DNA of 64,000 bases from Lachnospira pectinoschiza (GTDB taxonomy: Bacteria > Bacillota > Clostridia > Lachnospirales > Lachnospiraceae), in the NCBI RefSeq assembly GCF_020564355.1, contig NZ_JAJCRR010000002.1, positions 248,001 through 312,000 of the forward strand, in the 5' to 3' direction. The notes below the pieces were generated by a model. That model searched no databases and was not told where the DNA came from. It saw only the letters and a list, made by a program, of their open reading frames with translations. Both the position numbers and the translations under genes were made by a program. Positions 1-8,521 of the stretch are shown piece after piece. Position 1 is the stretch's first letter, and each line of letters begins with the position of its first letter.

Positions 1-1
1 G

Positions 2-382
2 GTTGTGCCGGGACAGGTGTTAATTGCCCCCGGAGATGCCCATATGCGGCTGTTAAAAGTCAACGGTGAATATCAGGTGGAATGCAGAAGCGGACCGAAA
101 GTCAACGGACACTGTCCGTCAGTAGATGTCCTCTTTGAGTCGGTAGCAAAAGCAGCAGGAGCGGGGGCGGTTGGCATTATCCTTACAGGAATGGGAAATG
201 ACGGCGCAAAGGGATTGCTTGAGATGAGAAGGGCAGGAGCAAAAACAATCGGGCAGAACGAAGCCAGCTGTATTGTATATGGCATGCCAAAAGCGGCATA
301 TGATATCGGAGCAGTACAGCAGCAGGCAGAATTAACGCAGATTGCACAAAAAACGTATGATTGTCTGGAAACAGTCAGATAA
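2..382 (+). CDS. cheB: Chemotaxis protein-glutamate methylesterase CheB, C-terminal part (5' end outside window)
   Basis: This is the C-terminal part of the CheB methylesterase catalytic domain; the reading frame is open to the left edge, so the receiver domain and most of the catalytic domain lie outside. CheB removes methyl groups (and deamidates Gln) on chemoreceptors during adaptation. Visible family motifs are APGDAHM near the edge, GMGNDGAKGL (its Asp corresponds to the catalytic Asp) and the terminal VYGMPKAA segment. The GTG at position 5 is probably an internal Val and not the start. It is followed 27 bases later by a receiver protein and then cheA, so it heads or sits inside a chemosensory operon. 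Identification is firm; completeness cannot be judged. Confidence 0.93.
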   Translation, partial: VVPGQVLIAPGDAHMRLLKVNGEYQVECRSGPKVNGHCPSVDVLFESVAKAAGAGAVGIILTGMGNDGAKGLLEMRRAGAKTIGQNEASCIVYGMPKAAYDIGAVQQQAELTQIAQKTYDCLETVR

Positions 383-409
383 AATATAGATGGAAAAGAG
401 GGTGCAAAA

Positions 410-802
410 ATGAGAATTTTAATTGTTGAGGATGATTTTGCAAGCAGAAAGTTTATGATGAATTTTATGTCGGCATATGGGGACTGTGACGGCACGGTAG
501 ATGGCATGGAAGCGGTTGAAGCGTATATGATGGCGCTGGAAGATGAACAGCCGTATGACTTAATCTGCTTAGATGTCATGATGCCGGTCATGGATGGATA
601 TCAGGTCTTAAATACTATCCGGAATATGGAAAAACAGCGTGGTATCGAAGGCGATGACCGCGTAAAGATTATTATGATGACGGCATTAAATGAACAAAAA
701 AATGTAAGAAAAGCCTTTGAAATGGGCTGCACGGTTTATTGTGCGAAGCCGGTTGATCTGGATAAATTAAAAAATGTGTTAAAGAAATTGAAACTGATAT
801 AA
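410..802 (+). CDS. Single-domain CheY-like response regulator
   Basis: 130-aa stand-alone receiver domain. The acidic pocket (E7, D8, D9), the phosphoacceptor D55 in LICLDVMMPVMDG, T91 and K113 in CAKPVD are all present, so it should accept phosphate, most simply from the adjacent CheA. There is no output domain, so it acts either as CheY on the flagellar switch or as a receiver for a dedicated chemosensory pathway. The spacer to cheA is 19 bases with a strong AGGAGG site, indicating one transcript cheB-receiver-cheA-cheW-mcp. I withhold the symbol cheY because the window does not show flagellar genes and single-domain receivers have several roles. Confidence 0.9.
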   Translation: MRILIVEDDFASRKFMMNFMSAYGDCDGTVDGMEAVEAYMMALEDEQPYDLICLDVMMPVMDGYQVLNTIRNMEKQRGIEGDDRVKIIMMTALNEQKNVRKAFEMGCTVYCAKPVDLDKLKNVLKKLKLI

Positions 803-821
803 TATCACAGGAGGAGAAGAA

Positions 822-2966
822 ATGGCAGAAGATTTTAGTGCAGACGGCATGCTGGATATGTATCTGTATGAAAACGGACAGCTGCTTGAACAGCTGGAAG
901 CGACAACCCTTGAAAAAAAGGACGCGGACAGCTTTGATGAAGCAGATATCAATGAGTTTTTCAGAGTCATGCACACCATTAAAGGTTCGTCAGGGATTAT
1001 GATGTTTGATGACATTATGAAGCTTGCGCATAAGCTGGAAGATGTGTTTTATTTTATCAGGGAATCCAAGCCGGACAACGTTCCGCACATGGAGCTGGTA
1101 GAACATATTTTTCAGGTGTCGGATTTTATATCGGCAGAATTTGATAAAATCAGGGACGGGGGTGACCCGGACGGTGATGCCAAAGAACTGATTGATGAAC
1201 TGGATGTGTTTTTGAAAAAAATTAAAAATGAAGCAACGGAGGATGGTAAAGAACTGCCGCCGGCAAATGTGCAGGAGCCGCCAAAGCAGTTTTATATTGC
1301 ACCGGTAGCAACAGAAAACAGTAAGTTTTACAGAATTCACATTTTCTATCGTGCGGATACGCAGATGAGCAATCTGAGGGCGTACACGGCAGTGTATTCG
1401 TTAAAAGAAATTGCGGAGGATATTTTATATAAGCCGGAGGACATTGTTACGAATGAAGCTTCGGCAGATGTGATTTTAGCAGACGGTTTCCAGATGATGC
1501 TGCAGACCCAGAGCAGTAAGGAGAAAATTGAAAAGCTGATTGACGGGTCGGGTGTTGAAAAAATTGACATTACAGAGTGTACGCCGGATGAATACATTAA
1601 AGGCTTTGAAGCGCCGGTGATTGTCAATAACGGAAAGGTTATCGACCTGGATTCCGATGTGGAAACCATTGAAGCACGGGTGCAGAAGGAACAGGAAGCA
1701 AAAAAAAGCGAAGAACCAAAGCCCGGCGATTATGTTATTAAGACCAAAGAACCGGGAAAGCCAAAACAGCTGGCAAAAACCCGGAAGGAAAAACCGGCGG
1801 CGCAGACATTTATCAGTGTAAATGTGGCAAAAATGGATATGCTCATGGATTTAATCGGTGAGATTGTCATTGCAGAGTCGGTTGTTTTACAAAATCCTGA
1901 TTTAAAAGTGCCGGGATTAAGCCTGAATAACTTTAACAAGGCAGCGGCACAGCTGACAAAGTTCACCTCGGAATTACAGGACGTCATTATGTCCATGCGG
2001 ATGATGCCGCTTACCAATACATTCCAGAAAATGAACAGGATTGTATTTGATGCGTCCCGTAAGGTCGGCAAAAACATTGAATTAAAGATGATTGGTGAAA
2101 CAACGGAAGTAGATAAAAATATTATTGAACATATTTCGGATCCGCTGATGCATATGATCCGGAATTCTGTAGACCACGGTATTGAGGAAAAGGAAGAACG
2201 GGCGGCAGCAGGAAAGCCGGAAAAAGGTGTCATTACGCTGGAAGCCAAAAATGAAGGTGGAAAAGTTTTTCTTTCGGTATCCGATGACGGCAAGGGCATG
2301 GACCCGGACAAGCTGTTTGCAAAAGCAAAAAAGAGCGGGCTGATCCCGCCGGAAAAAACGCAGAGCGATTATACGCGAAAGGAGATTTATCAGTTTGTTA
2401 CATATCCGGGATTTTCAACGAAAGAAAAGGTTACAGAGTTATCTGGCAGAGGTGTCGGCATGGACGTTGTTGTGAAAAATATCCAGTCAGTCGGTGGACA
2501 GCTGGATATTGACAGTGAACTGGGTAAGGGTACAACCATGACCTTAAAAATCCCGCTGACACTGGCAATTATCGAAGGGATTGTCATGCGGGTCGGGGAA
2601 TCTATTTTTGTTATTGAATCCGGTTCAATTAAAGAATTTTTAAATGTTAAAGAAAGTGATATGGTCTATGAGCCGGGTGGAGAAGAATATGTGATGATTC
2701 GCGGGGAGTGTTTCCCGGTTGTGCGGTTAAGCCGCAAATATCATCTGGAACACGCCAAAGAAGATGTCAGTGACGGTATTATGATTCTGGTCGAACACGA
2801 AGATAAAAAAATGTGCGTTTTTGTAGATCATCTGATTGGCGGACAGGAAATTGTAGTAAAACCAATCCCATCGTATATCAGAAAAGTACCGGGGTTATCA
2901 GGTTGTACACAGCTTGGTGACGGTAGTATTGCATTGATTATTGATGTGGGTGGATTGCTTATATAA
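822..2966 (+). CDS. cheA: Chemotaxis histidine kinase CheA
   Basis: 714-aa class II histidine kinase that autophosphorylates and passes phosphate to CheY and CheB. Domains in order: HPt with the phosphorylated H51 in MHTIKGSSG; a P2-like receiver-binding region around 165-260; an acidic/basic linker to about 325; the P3 dimerisation helices; the HATPase domain with N-box HMIRNSVDHGIE, G1 VSDDGKGMD and G2 GRGVGMDV; and a C-terminal CheW-like domain ending IIDVGGLL. The start ATG has an excellent AGGAGG site. It lies between its receiver and CheW, as expected for a self-contained signalling array. No defect seen. Confidence 0.97.
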   Translation: MAEDFSADGMLDMYLYENGQLLEQLEATTLEKKDADSFDEADINEFFRVMHTIKGSSGIMMFDDIMKLAHKLEDVFYFIRESKPDNVPHMELVEHIFQVSDFISAEFDKIRDGGDPDGDAKELIDELDVFLKKIKNEATEDGKELPPANVQEPPKQFYIAPVATENSKFYRIHIFYRADTQMSNLRAYTAVYSLKEIAEDILYKPEDIVTNEASADVILADGFQMMLQTQSSKEKIEKLIDGSGVEKIDITECTPDEYIKGFEAPVIVNNGKVIDLDSDVETIEARVQKEQEAKKSEEPKPGDYVIKTKEPGKPKQLAKTRKEKPAAQTFISVNVAKMDMLMDLIGEIVIAESVVLQNPDLKVPGLSLNNFNKAAAQLTKFTSELQDVIMSMRMMPLTNTFQKMNRIVFDASRKVGKNIELKMIGETTEVDKNIIEHISDPLMHMIRNSVDHGIEEKEERAAAGKPEKGVITLEAKNEGGKVFLSVSDDGKGMDPDKLFAKAKKSGLIPPEKTQSDYTRKEIYQFVTYPGFSTKEKVTELSGRGVGMDVVVKNIQSVGGQLDIDSELGKGTTMTLKIPLTLAIIEGIVMRVGESIFVIESGSIKEFLNVKESDMVYEPGGEEYVMIRGECFPVVRLSRKYHLEHAKEDVSDGIMILVEHEDKKMCVFVDHLIGGQEIVVKPIPSYIRKVPGLSGCTQLGDGSIALIIDVGGLLI

Positions 2967-2991
2967 GATGCGCAGAAAGGAGGACATAACA

Positions 2992-3525
2992 ATGGCAGAA
3001 GAAATCATCAAAGAAGACAATCCGGAGGAAGAAGATACTCAAAAAGGCAAATATATGACATTCAAATCGGGACATGAATATTTTGGTATTGAAATCCGGT
3101 ATATTAATGAAATTATCGGTATGCAGAGTATTACGGCAATTCCGGAGGTAGAGCCGTATATTAAAGGACTGATTAATCTTCGCGGAAAAATTATTCCGGT
3201 GATTGATGTACGGATTCGTTTTAATCAGGAACCGTTTCAGTACACAGACAGAACCTGCATTATCATTATTAATGTAAAATCAACAGTTGTGGGGCTGATT
3301 GTAGAAACAATTGCAGGGGTGGAACAAATCGACGAATCGGATATTGAACCGCCGCCAACCATATCAACAGGCAGCACGAAAAATAAATATGTATATGGAC
3401 TGGGAAAAACGGGGAATTCTGTAAAGCTGCTTTTAGACCCTGAGAAACTGATTAAAGATGAAGATATTGCGGCATTTGAAGAAATGACGGAACAATTTTA
3501 TCAAAAATTAAAACAAGTTATGTAG
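2992..3525 (+). CDS. cheW: Chemotaxis coupling protein CheW
   Basis: 177-aa CheW that links receptors to CheA. The core [12 protein letters not shown]...[24 protein letters not shown] is the classic CheW signature. I start at ATG 2992 because AAAGGAGG lies 8 bases upstream; the frame is open further, into the end of cheA, but that longer start (TTG at 2941) has no ribosome site. An acidic N-terminal tail of about 20 residues precedes the domain. The TAG stop shares its G with the GTG start of the following MCP. Confidence 0.96.
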   Translation: MAEEIIKEDNPEEEDTQKGKYMTFKSGHEYFGIEIRYINEIIGMQSITAIPEVEPYIKGLINLRGKIIPVIDVRIRFNQEPFQYTDRTCIIIINVKSTVVGLIVETIAGVEQIDESDIEPPPTISTGSTKNKYVYGLGKTGNSVKLLLDPEKLIKDEDIAAFEEMTEQFYQKLKQVM

Positions 3526-4838
3526 TGGCCATGATTGAATTGATGGTATTAACAGGTATCTGTTTTGGATTGACAACGGGAAAGCTTCAGATTGCACGGG
3601 GACAGCAGTATCACGGAGTGGGAATGATCTGCCTGATTCTGCTGGATGTGATGATTGTTATTGGCTGTATTTATTCCGTTTCAACGGTAATCGGCTGTAT
3701 CAGGAAGCCGCTTGAAGAGTTAAAAAAGTCATCAACAGAGCTTGCAGCCGGTAAAGTCGATGTTGAACTGAAAAAATATTACAATGATGAAATCGGCGAA
3801 GTGCTAGATGTGTATGCAAAAATTATTAAAAATACCAAAGAAAATGCAATGCTTGCACAAAAAATTGCCAACGGGGATTTAACGGTAGAAGTGCTTCCAC
3901 ATTCAGTAGAAGATGAACTGGGGCGGGCCTTAAAGGAACTGGTTGAAAATAATAATAATGTATTAACAGGCATTAAAGAATCCAGCTTTCAGCTTTCCGC
4001 AGGTGCCGAACAGGTGGCAGGCGCAAGCCAGGCACTTGCACAGGGATCAACACAGCAGGCAAGTGCGATTGAGCAGATTACAGCTTCCATGAATGAAATT
4101 GCAAAGGAAACCAATGAAAATGCGACACAGGCAACAACAGGCAATAAGCTGATTCATGAAGTTGGCGAGGAAGCAAAGAACGGCAATGAGCAGATGCACA
4201 ATATGATTGAAGCCATGAACGACATCAATACATCTTCCCACAACATTTCAAAGGTTATTAAAGTGATTGATGACATTGCATTCCAGACCAACATTTTAGC
4301 ATTGAATGCAACGGTTGAAGCGGCAAGAGCCGGAGCGCACGGCAAAGGTTTTGCGGTTGTAGCGGAAGAAGTGAAAAATCTGGCAGAAAAGAGTGCGGCG
4401 GCAGCCAATGAAACCGCAGAAATGATTCAGTCTTCTATTGATAAGGTAGAAGAAGGGGTAAAGATTGCCGATGAAACAGCAGCTTCTCTTACAAAGATTG
4501 TAGAAAGCCTTGAAAATGTCGTGGAAATCATCAGCAGTATTGCAACGACTTCCAATGAACAGGCAACAGCCGTAGCACAGATTAATCAGGCAATTATGCA
4601 GGTTTCACAGGTTATCCAGACCAATTCTGCAACCAGTGAACAATGCGCAAGCGCCAGTGAAGAACTTGCAAACCAGTCACAGGCACTAAGAGATACCATT
4701 TCCAGATACAAATTAAAGGAAAATACATACAGAAATCCGATGTATGCAGATTCTTACAATAGAAGAAACAGTTATATGCCACAGGCAGGAAACAATGAGC
4801 AGATTATTTCTTTAGATGGGGATTTTGGTAAGTATTAA
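3525..4838 (+). CDS. Small methyl-accepting chemotaxis protein without a ligand-binding domain
   Basis: 437-aa receptor. Two hydrophobic segments (about residues 2-18 and 30-52) are separated by only a dozen residues, so there is no external sensor domain. A HAMP-like region (about 55-110) and a full signalling domain follow, with the hairpin tip around [23 protein letters not shown] and Gln/Glu-rich methylation helices. It starts at GTG 3525, overlapping the cheW stop (TAGTG), and no Shine-Dalgarno sequence is visible, so translation probably depends on coupling to cheW; ATG 3531 is an alternative start. The tail is short and polar with no NWET/F-type CheR tether. It likely senses the membrane or cytoplasm, or relays other signals. 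Confidence 0.9.
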   Translation: MAMIELMVLTGICFGLTTGKLQIARGQQYHGVGMICLILLDVMIVIGCIYSVSTVIGCIRKPLEELKKSSTELAAGKVDVELKKYYNDEIGEVLDVYAKIIKNTKENAMLAQKIANGDLTVEVLPHSVEDELGRALKELVENNNNVLTGIKESSFQLSAGAEQVAGASQALAQGSTQQASAIEQITASMNEIAKETNENATQATTGNKLIHEVGEEAKNGNEQMHNMIEAMNDINTSSHNISKVIKVIDDIAFQTNILALNATVEAARAGAHGKGFAVVAEEVKNLAEKSAAAANETAEMIQSSIDKVEEGVKIADETAASLTKIVESLENVVEIISSIATTSNEQATAVAQINQAIMQVSQVIQTNSATSEQCASASEELANQSQALRDTISRYKLKENTYRNPMYADSYNRRNSYMPQAGNNEQIISLDGDFGKY

Positions 4839-4871
4839 AGTGAATTACGGATGAATAATGTGTAAACAGGT

Positions 4872-4901
4872 GCGGCGGGCTGCATAATGCAGACCCGCCG
4901 C
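4872..4901 (+). terminator. GC-rich hairpin after the chemosensory operon
   Basis: GCGGCGGG (4872-4879) pairs with CCCGCCGC (4894-4901), and CTGCAT/ATGCAG continues the stem inside. It lies 33 bases after the MCP stop and is the likely operon end, although no strong T-run follows. The gene-free stretch 4839-5242 also holds a second fold (4922-4980) and a tRNA promoter; I see no coding sequence in it. Confidence 0.55.
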
Positions 4902-4921
4902 CATTAATAGGGGAAAGTGTT

Positions 4922-4980
4922 TACAAGCAAAGGATCGGTCATAGTGGGAAGCTATATAAAGGACGTTCCCTCCGCTTGTA
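4922..4980 (+). other. Possible structured RNA of unknown class
   Basis: TACAAGC (4922-4928) pairs with GCTTGTA (4974-4980); GGA/TCC continues the helix after an AAA bulge, and GGGAA (4946-4950) can pair with TTCCC (4966-4970), or ATAG with CTAT instead. It resembles no riboswitch I can name and has no downstream protein gene, only a tRNA about 260 bases later. Weak evidence from one sequence. Confidence 0.3.
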
Positions 4981-5161
4981 TGAAAATATGAAAAAGTGTA
5001 TGAAAAAAGCTTATCGCCTTTCAACGATATTTATAATACGGCATAAATGTGACCAAAAGAAGTCCATATTATGAAATAAATATGTCTTTTATGTATTCTG
5101 TGTTATCTGTTTATTATCAGAAAAAATGTAAAACAAAAATAAAAAACAAAACAAAAAATGC

Positions 5162-5190
5162 TTGACATTTATAACAACATGTATTAAACT
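5162..5190 (+). promoter_or_regulatory. SigmaA-type promoter of tRNA-Pro
   Basis: TTGACA (5162-5167), 17-base spacer, TAAACT (5185-5190). It lies about 50 bases before the tRNA in an otherwise A/T-rich non-coding stretch. Confidence 0.7.
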
Positions 5191-5242
5191 AAATATCGTT
5201 GCAGCGATACATAATCAATTGATTCATCAATTAGCAGCATAT

Positions 5243-5316
5243 CGGAATGTGGCTCAGCTTGGTAGAGCGCTTCGTTCGGGACGAAGAGGTCGCGTGTTCG
5301 AATCACGTCATTCCGA
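5243..5316 (+). tRNA. tRNA-Pro (anticodon CGG)
   Basis: Full cloverleaf: acceptor CGGAATG/CATTCCG, a D arm with GGCTCAGCTTGGTAGAGC, anticodon stem CTTCG/CGAAG around the loop TTCGGGA (anticodon CGG), and a T arm with the GTTCGAATC signature. The discriminator is A and CCA is not encoded. It reads CCG proline codons. It has its own promoter and terminator, so it is a single-gene unit. Confidence 0.95.
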
Positions 5317-5367
5317 TTCTTCAAGGATTTCAGTACGGATATGTGAGCAAATCCTTGGCAGGGGCGG

Positions 5368-5407
5368 GAGAGCCGGTTTAGAGTTCATCTAAACCGGCTC
5401 TCTTTTT
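5368..5407 (+). terminator. Rho-independent terminator of tRNA-Pro
   Basis: GAGAGCCGGTTTAG (5368-5381) pairs perfectly with CTAAACCGGCTCTC (5389-5402) and is followed by TTTTT. Confidence 0.92.
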
Positions 5408-5472
5408 GCACCCGGGAGCGCGATATGCGATACGGGAAACTGCTGTGTAAAGAGCGGCTGTGGTTCTAAACT

Positions 5473-6324
5473 TTACTTGTGCAGCAGTTTTGTCCACAGT
5501 TCTTTACTTCTTAAACTTCCTATATAATAGCTGTTAATTTTCGGTGTTTCAAAATCCAGAAGAGGAATCGTACGCAGTTTTTTATCTGCAAGCTCCTGTT
5601 CGATCATTTTGTCGGGCAGAAAGCTGTAACCGGTTGTGTTAATCAGATAGGGAATCAGTTTGGTGCTGTTGTCAATTTCAAACTTAAACTGATAGTGTGT
5701 CGGAAAGAGATTCCGGATAAATTCCCCAACGTCATTGAGTGCAAAGTTACACATCATATATTTAATAGAAGTCAGTTCTTCTTTTCGGATACCGTCCGCA
5801 TGCAGCATATTATCATAACCGGTCGCAAGCACAAGATTGTCCGTGTGAAAATGGTGACATTCAAAGCCTGCGCGTACCAGCGGGACTGATGTAAAGACAC
5901 AGTCTAAAATGCCGTCCATTAACAGCTGGATCATATCGGAAGAATGACCAATCGTGACTTTGACAGAGTGCTTTTTAGAAGCGCTTTCAAAGCCGGAAAT
6001 CAGCGGAAACAGGTGACATTCATAAATGGAATTGGTCGAGCCGATGCGCAGACTGTTTTCGTAAGTGACGGAGGAGTGCATTTCCTTTAAAGAGGCTTCC
6101 TCCAATTCAACAATACGTGTGGCATATTTTAAGAAAATACGACCGTCTTCCGTAAGTGAAACATGTTTTTTATCGCGGTAAAACAGCGGCTTTCCGACTT
6201 CCTTTTCCAGCTCGCAGATACGCTTTGTTACGGTGGATTGGGAAATGTAGAGGGAAGTGGCGGTCTGCGAAAAACTGTTTAATTTGGCAAGGGTAATAAA
6301 GGTTTTTATGGATTGTGAATTCAT
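5473..6324 (-). CDS. LysR-family transcriptional regulator, probably of leuCD
   Basis: 283-aa LysR protein: N-terminal winged helix-turn-helix (about 1-60, LNSFSQTATSLYISQSTVTKRICELEKEVG) followed by an effector-binding domain. The start is taken at the ATG ending at 6324 because AAGGAGAG precedes it; the open frame continues 43 codons further into a palindromic repeat but that extension is not protein-like in context. It is divergent from leuCD across a 309-base gap, the usual LysR arrangement, so regulation of leucine synthesis in response to a pathway intermediate is a reasonable inference. The effector cannot be read from sequence. Confidence 0.9.
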   Translation of the reverse strand: MNSQSIKTFITLAKLNSFSQTATSLYISQSTVTKRICELEKEVGKPLFYRDKKHVSLTEDGRIFLKYATRIVELEEASLKEMHSSVTYENSLRIGSTNSIYECHLFPLISGFESASKKHSVKVTIGHSSDMIQLLMDGILDCVFTSVPLVRAGFECHHFHTDNLVLATGYDNMLHADGIRKEELTSIKYMMCNFALNDVGEFIRNLFPTHYQFKFEIDNSTKLIPYLINTTGYSFLPDKMIEQELADKKLRTIPLLDFETPKINSYYIGSLRSKELWTKLLHK

Positions 6325-6380
6325 GGCGCTCTCCTTATATTTTGAACAGGCATTAGGGAATGTATCAATATTCCAGTTAT

Positions 6381-6515
6381 TGTTCAGAGCCAGCCTCCAA
6401 AATGCTTCACATTTTGTCGGTGTGGCGTATCCGCCAAATAGATTTTCAGCCATATTTGTTCACTCATGCGAGCATGGTTCACAAATATGCTTGAAAATCT
6501 GCCTGGCTCTGAACA
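6381..6515. repeat. Cloverleaf-like palindromic element between the LysR gene and leuC
   Basis: A 13-bp outer helix (TGTTCAGAGCCAG 6381-6393 with CTGGCTCTGAACA 6503-6515) encloses several arms: CAAAATG/CATTTTG (6398-6416), GGCG/CGCC (6424-6435) and a long 20-bp arm (6440-6459 with 6481-6500, two mismatches) capped by CATGC-GA-GCATG (6465-6476). It lies upstream of the leuC promoter, so it is probably not in the leuC leader; it falls in the LysR upstream region and creates a spurious N-terminal extension of that frame. The rest of the 6325-6633 gap holds the leuC promoter. Confidence 0.75.
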
Positions 6516-6559
6516 GAAACATATTCCAAAAAGGAATTATAGTTATTTAAATAATTCTC

Positions 6560-6610
6560 TTTACAAATTTTACAGGATACGGCTATAATTAGTCAATAGA
6601 AGTCAATAGA
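6560..6610 (+). promoter_or_regulatory. leuC promoter with a 10-bp tandem repeat at the start site
   Basis: TTTACA (6560-6565), 18-base spacer, TATAAT (6584-6589). Directly after the -10 box AGTCAATAGA is repeated twice (6591-6610), covering the expected transcription start. The repeat could be a regulator site or the result of slippage. Confidence 0.7.
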
Positions 6611-6633
6611 AAAAGAAATGGAGGAACAGGTTC

Positions 6634-7899
6634 ATGGGAATGACTATGACACAAAAGATTCTTGCGGCACACGCAGGTCTTTCAGAAGTAAAGGCAGGAC
6701 AGCTGATTGAAGCGGATTTAGACCTTGTACTTGGAAATGATATTACATCTCCGGTTGCAATTCATGAGATGGATAAGATGACAGTAAAAACTGTATTTGA
6801 TAAGGATAAGATTGCACTTGTACCGGACCATTTTGTACCGAATAAGGATATTAAGTCTGCCGAGCATTGCAAATGTGTCAGACAATTTGCGATGAAGCAT
6901 GATATTACAAATTACTTTGAAGTGGGACAGATGGGTATTGAACATGCACTGCTTCCGGAACAGGGACTTACGGTTGCAGGCGACGTTATTATCGGTGCGG
7001 ATTCACATACCTGTACATACGGTGCGCTCGGCGCATTTTCTACAGGTGTAGGTTCAACGGATATGGCTGCCGGCATGGCAACAGGCAAGGCATGGTTTAA
7101 AGTACCGTCTGCAATTAAATTTGTACTGACAGGCAAGCCAAAGAAGTGGGTCAGCGGAAAAGATGTTATTTTACATATTATCGGCATGATTGGCGTAGAC
7201 GGCGCGCTGTATAAGTCTATGGAATTTACAGGAGACGGCATTGCCAATCTGACAATGGACGACCGTTTTACGATTGCAAACATGGCAATCGAAGCCGGCG
7301 GAAAGAACGGTATCTTCCCGGTTGACGATTTGACAAGAGCATATATGAAGGAACATTCAAAGAGACCGTTTGTAGAATATACAGCAGATGACGATGCAGA
7401 GTACGAACAGGTTATCAATATTGATTTATCAGAAATTGAACCGACAGTTTCTTTTCCGCATCTTCCTGAAAATACACATGTAGTAGGAAGCTTTGACGAC
7501 ATTAAGATTGACCAGGTCGTTATCGGTTCCTGCACAAACGGACGTATTGACGATTTACGCTGTGCGGCAAAGATTTTAGAAGGCAGAAAAGTGGCAAAGG
7601 GACTGCGTGTTATTGTTATTCCGGCAACACAGAAGATTTATATGCAGGCAATCGAAGAAGGACTGGTTCAGACATTTATCCGTGCAGGCGCAGTAGTCAG
7701 CACACCGACCTGTGGACCGTGTCTTGGCGGTTATATGGGTATCCTTGCAGAAGGAGAACGCTGTGTATCTACAACTAACCGTAACTTTGTAGGACGTATG
7801 GGACATGTAGACTCTGAAATTTATCTTGCGAGCCCGGCAGTTGCAGCAGCAAGTGCGGTTACAGGTAAAATCAGCCAGCCGTCAGACCTTGGATTATAA
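6634..7899 (+). CDS. leuC: 3-isopropylmalate dehydratase, large subunit
   Basis: 421-aa aconitase-family subunit of the isomerase that converts 2- to 3-isopropylmalate in leucine synthesis. The three [4Fe-4S] ligand cysteines are visible: one in the HTCTYGALG region, and CTNG (VIGSCTNGR) and CGPC ([10 protein letters not shown]). The length fits the shorter LeuC/HacA class of Clostridia and archaea rather than the 460-470-aa enterobacterial type. GGAGG lies 9 bases before the ATG. leuD follows after 26 bases, forming a two-gene operon divergent from a LysR gene. leuA and leuB are not in the window. Confidence 0.95.
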   Translation: MGMTMTQKILAAHAGLSEVKAGQLIEADLDLVLGNDITSPVAIHEMDKMTVKTVFDKDKIALVPDHFVPNKDIKSAEHCKCVRQFAMKHDITNYFEVGQMGIEHALLPEQGLTVAGDVIIGADSHTCTYGALGAFSTGVGSTDMAAGMATGKAWFKVPSAIKFVLTGKPKKWVSGKDVILHIIGMIGVDGALYKSMEFTGDGIANLTMDDRFTIANMAIEAGGKNGIFPVDDLTRAYMKEHSKRPFVEYTADDDAEYEQVINIDLSEIEPTVSFPHLPENTHVVGSFDDIKIDQVVIGSCTNGRIDDLRCAAKILEGRKVAKGLRVIVIPATQKIYMQAIEEGLVQTFIRAGAVVSTPTCGPCLGGYMGILAEGERCVSTTNRNFVGRMGHVDSEIYLASPAVAAASAVTGKISQPSDLGL

Positions 7900-7925
7900 G
7901 AATCGTATCAGAATGGAGGAACAAC

Positions 7926-8411
7926 ATGAAAGCAGAAGGCAGAGTATTTAAGTATGGCGATAATGTAGATACAGATGTTATCATTCCGGCAAGATATCTG
8001 AATTCATCAGACCCGGCAGAACTCGCAACGCATTGTATGGAAGATATTGATAAGGATTTTGTAAAAAAGGTTCAGAAAGGCGACATTATCGTTGCCAATA
8101 AGAACTTTGGCTGTGGTTCATCCAGAGAACATGCGCCAATTGCAATTAAGGCAGCAGGTGTAAGCTGTGTTATTGCAGAAACCTTTGCAAGAATTTTCTA
8201 CCGCAATTCCATCAATATCGGTCTTCCGATTATCGAATGTCCGGAAGCTGCAAAGGCAATTGAAGCCGGTGATGAGGTGGAAGTGGATTTTGACAGCGGC
8301 GTGATTACCGATAAAACAACAGGAAAGTCTTACACCGGTCAGGCATTTCCTGAATTTATGCAGAAGATTATCAAAGCAGAAGGTCTGATTAATTACATTA
8401 ACCAGAAGTAA
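7926..8411 (+). CDS. leuD: 3-isopropylmalate dehydratase, small subunit
   Basis: 161-aa swivel-domain subunit that completes the LeuC active site. It has [16 protein letters not shown] near the N-terminus and the substrate-binding loop [14 protein letters not shown]. Its length matches the stand-alone small subunit paired with the short LeuC class. GGAGG precedes the ATG; transcription ends at the hairpin at 8473. Confidence 0.95.
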   Translation: MKAEGRVFKYGDNVDTDVIIPARYLNSSDPAELATHCMEDIDKDFVKKVQKGDIIVANKNFGCGSSREHAPIAIKAAGVSCVIAETFARIFYRNSINIGLPIIECPEAAKAIEAGDEVEVDFDSGVITDKTTGKSYTGQAFPEFMQKIIKAEGLINYINQK

Positions 8412-8472
8412 AATGATAAAAGTGTCTGTGCAGGCAGGTATCGCAGTATAATCTGTGTCTGCACAAAATAGT

Positions 8473-8521
8473 AAAAGCGGCAGAAATTCTTGAATCTATG
8501 ATTTGAATTTCTGCCGCTTTT
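8473..8521. terminator. Bidirectional terminator between leuD and the AP2-like gene
   Basis: AAAAGCGGCAGAAATTC (8473-8489) pairs perfectly with GAATTTCTGCCGCTTTT (8505-8521). T-runs on the right of each strand allow it to serve the convergent genes on both sides. Confidence 0.9.

Noticed and set aside
73..591. Long antisense open frames opposite cheB/receiver, and similar ones opposite leuC, dnaK, pheT, era and others
   Set aside because: They lack ribosome sites, mirror the codon structure of well-identified genes and show no family motifs.
4922..4980. c-di-GMP riboswitch (GEMM)
   Set aside because: The GEMM core sequences and tetraloop/receptor are absent, and there is no downstream coding gene.
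5162..5392. Small ORF over tRNA-Pro
   Set aside because: It runs from the promoter through the tRNA and terminator; clearly not coding.
6325..6453. 43-residue N-terminal extension of the LysR protein
   Set aside because: It is translated palindromic repeat; a strong AAGGAGAG site marks the ATG at 6324.
8473..8521. Repeat family linking the terminators at 8473 and 58181
   Set aside because: They share only the AAAAGCGGCAG stem, which is common in terminators; loops and inner stems differ.
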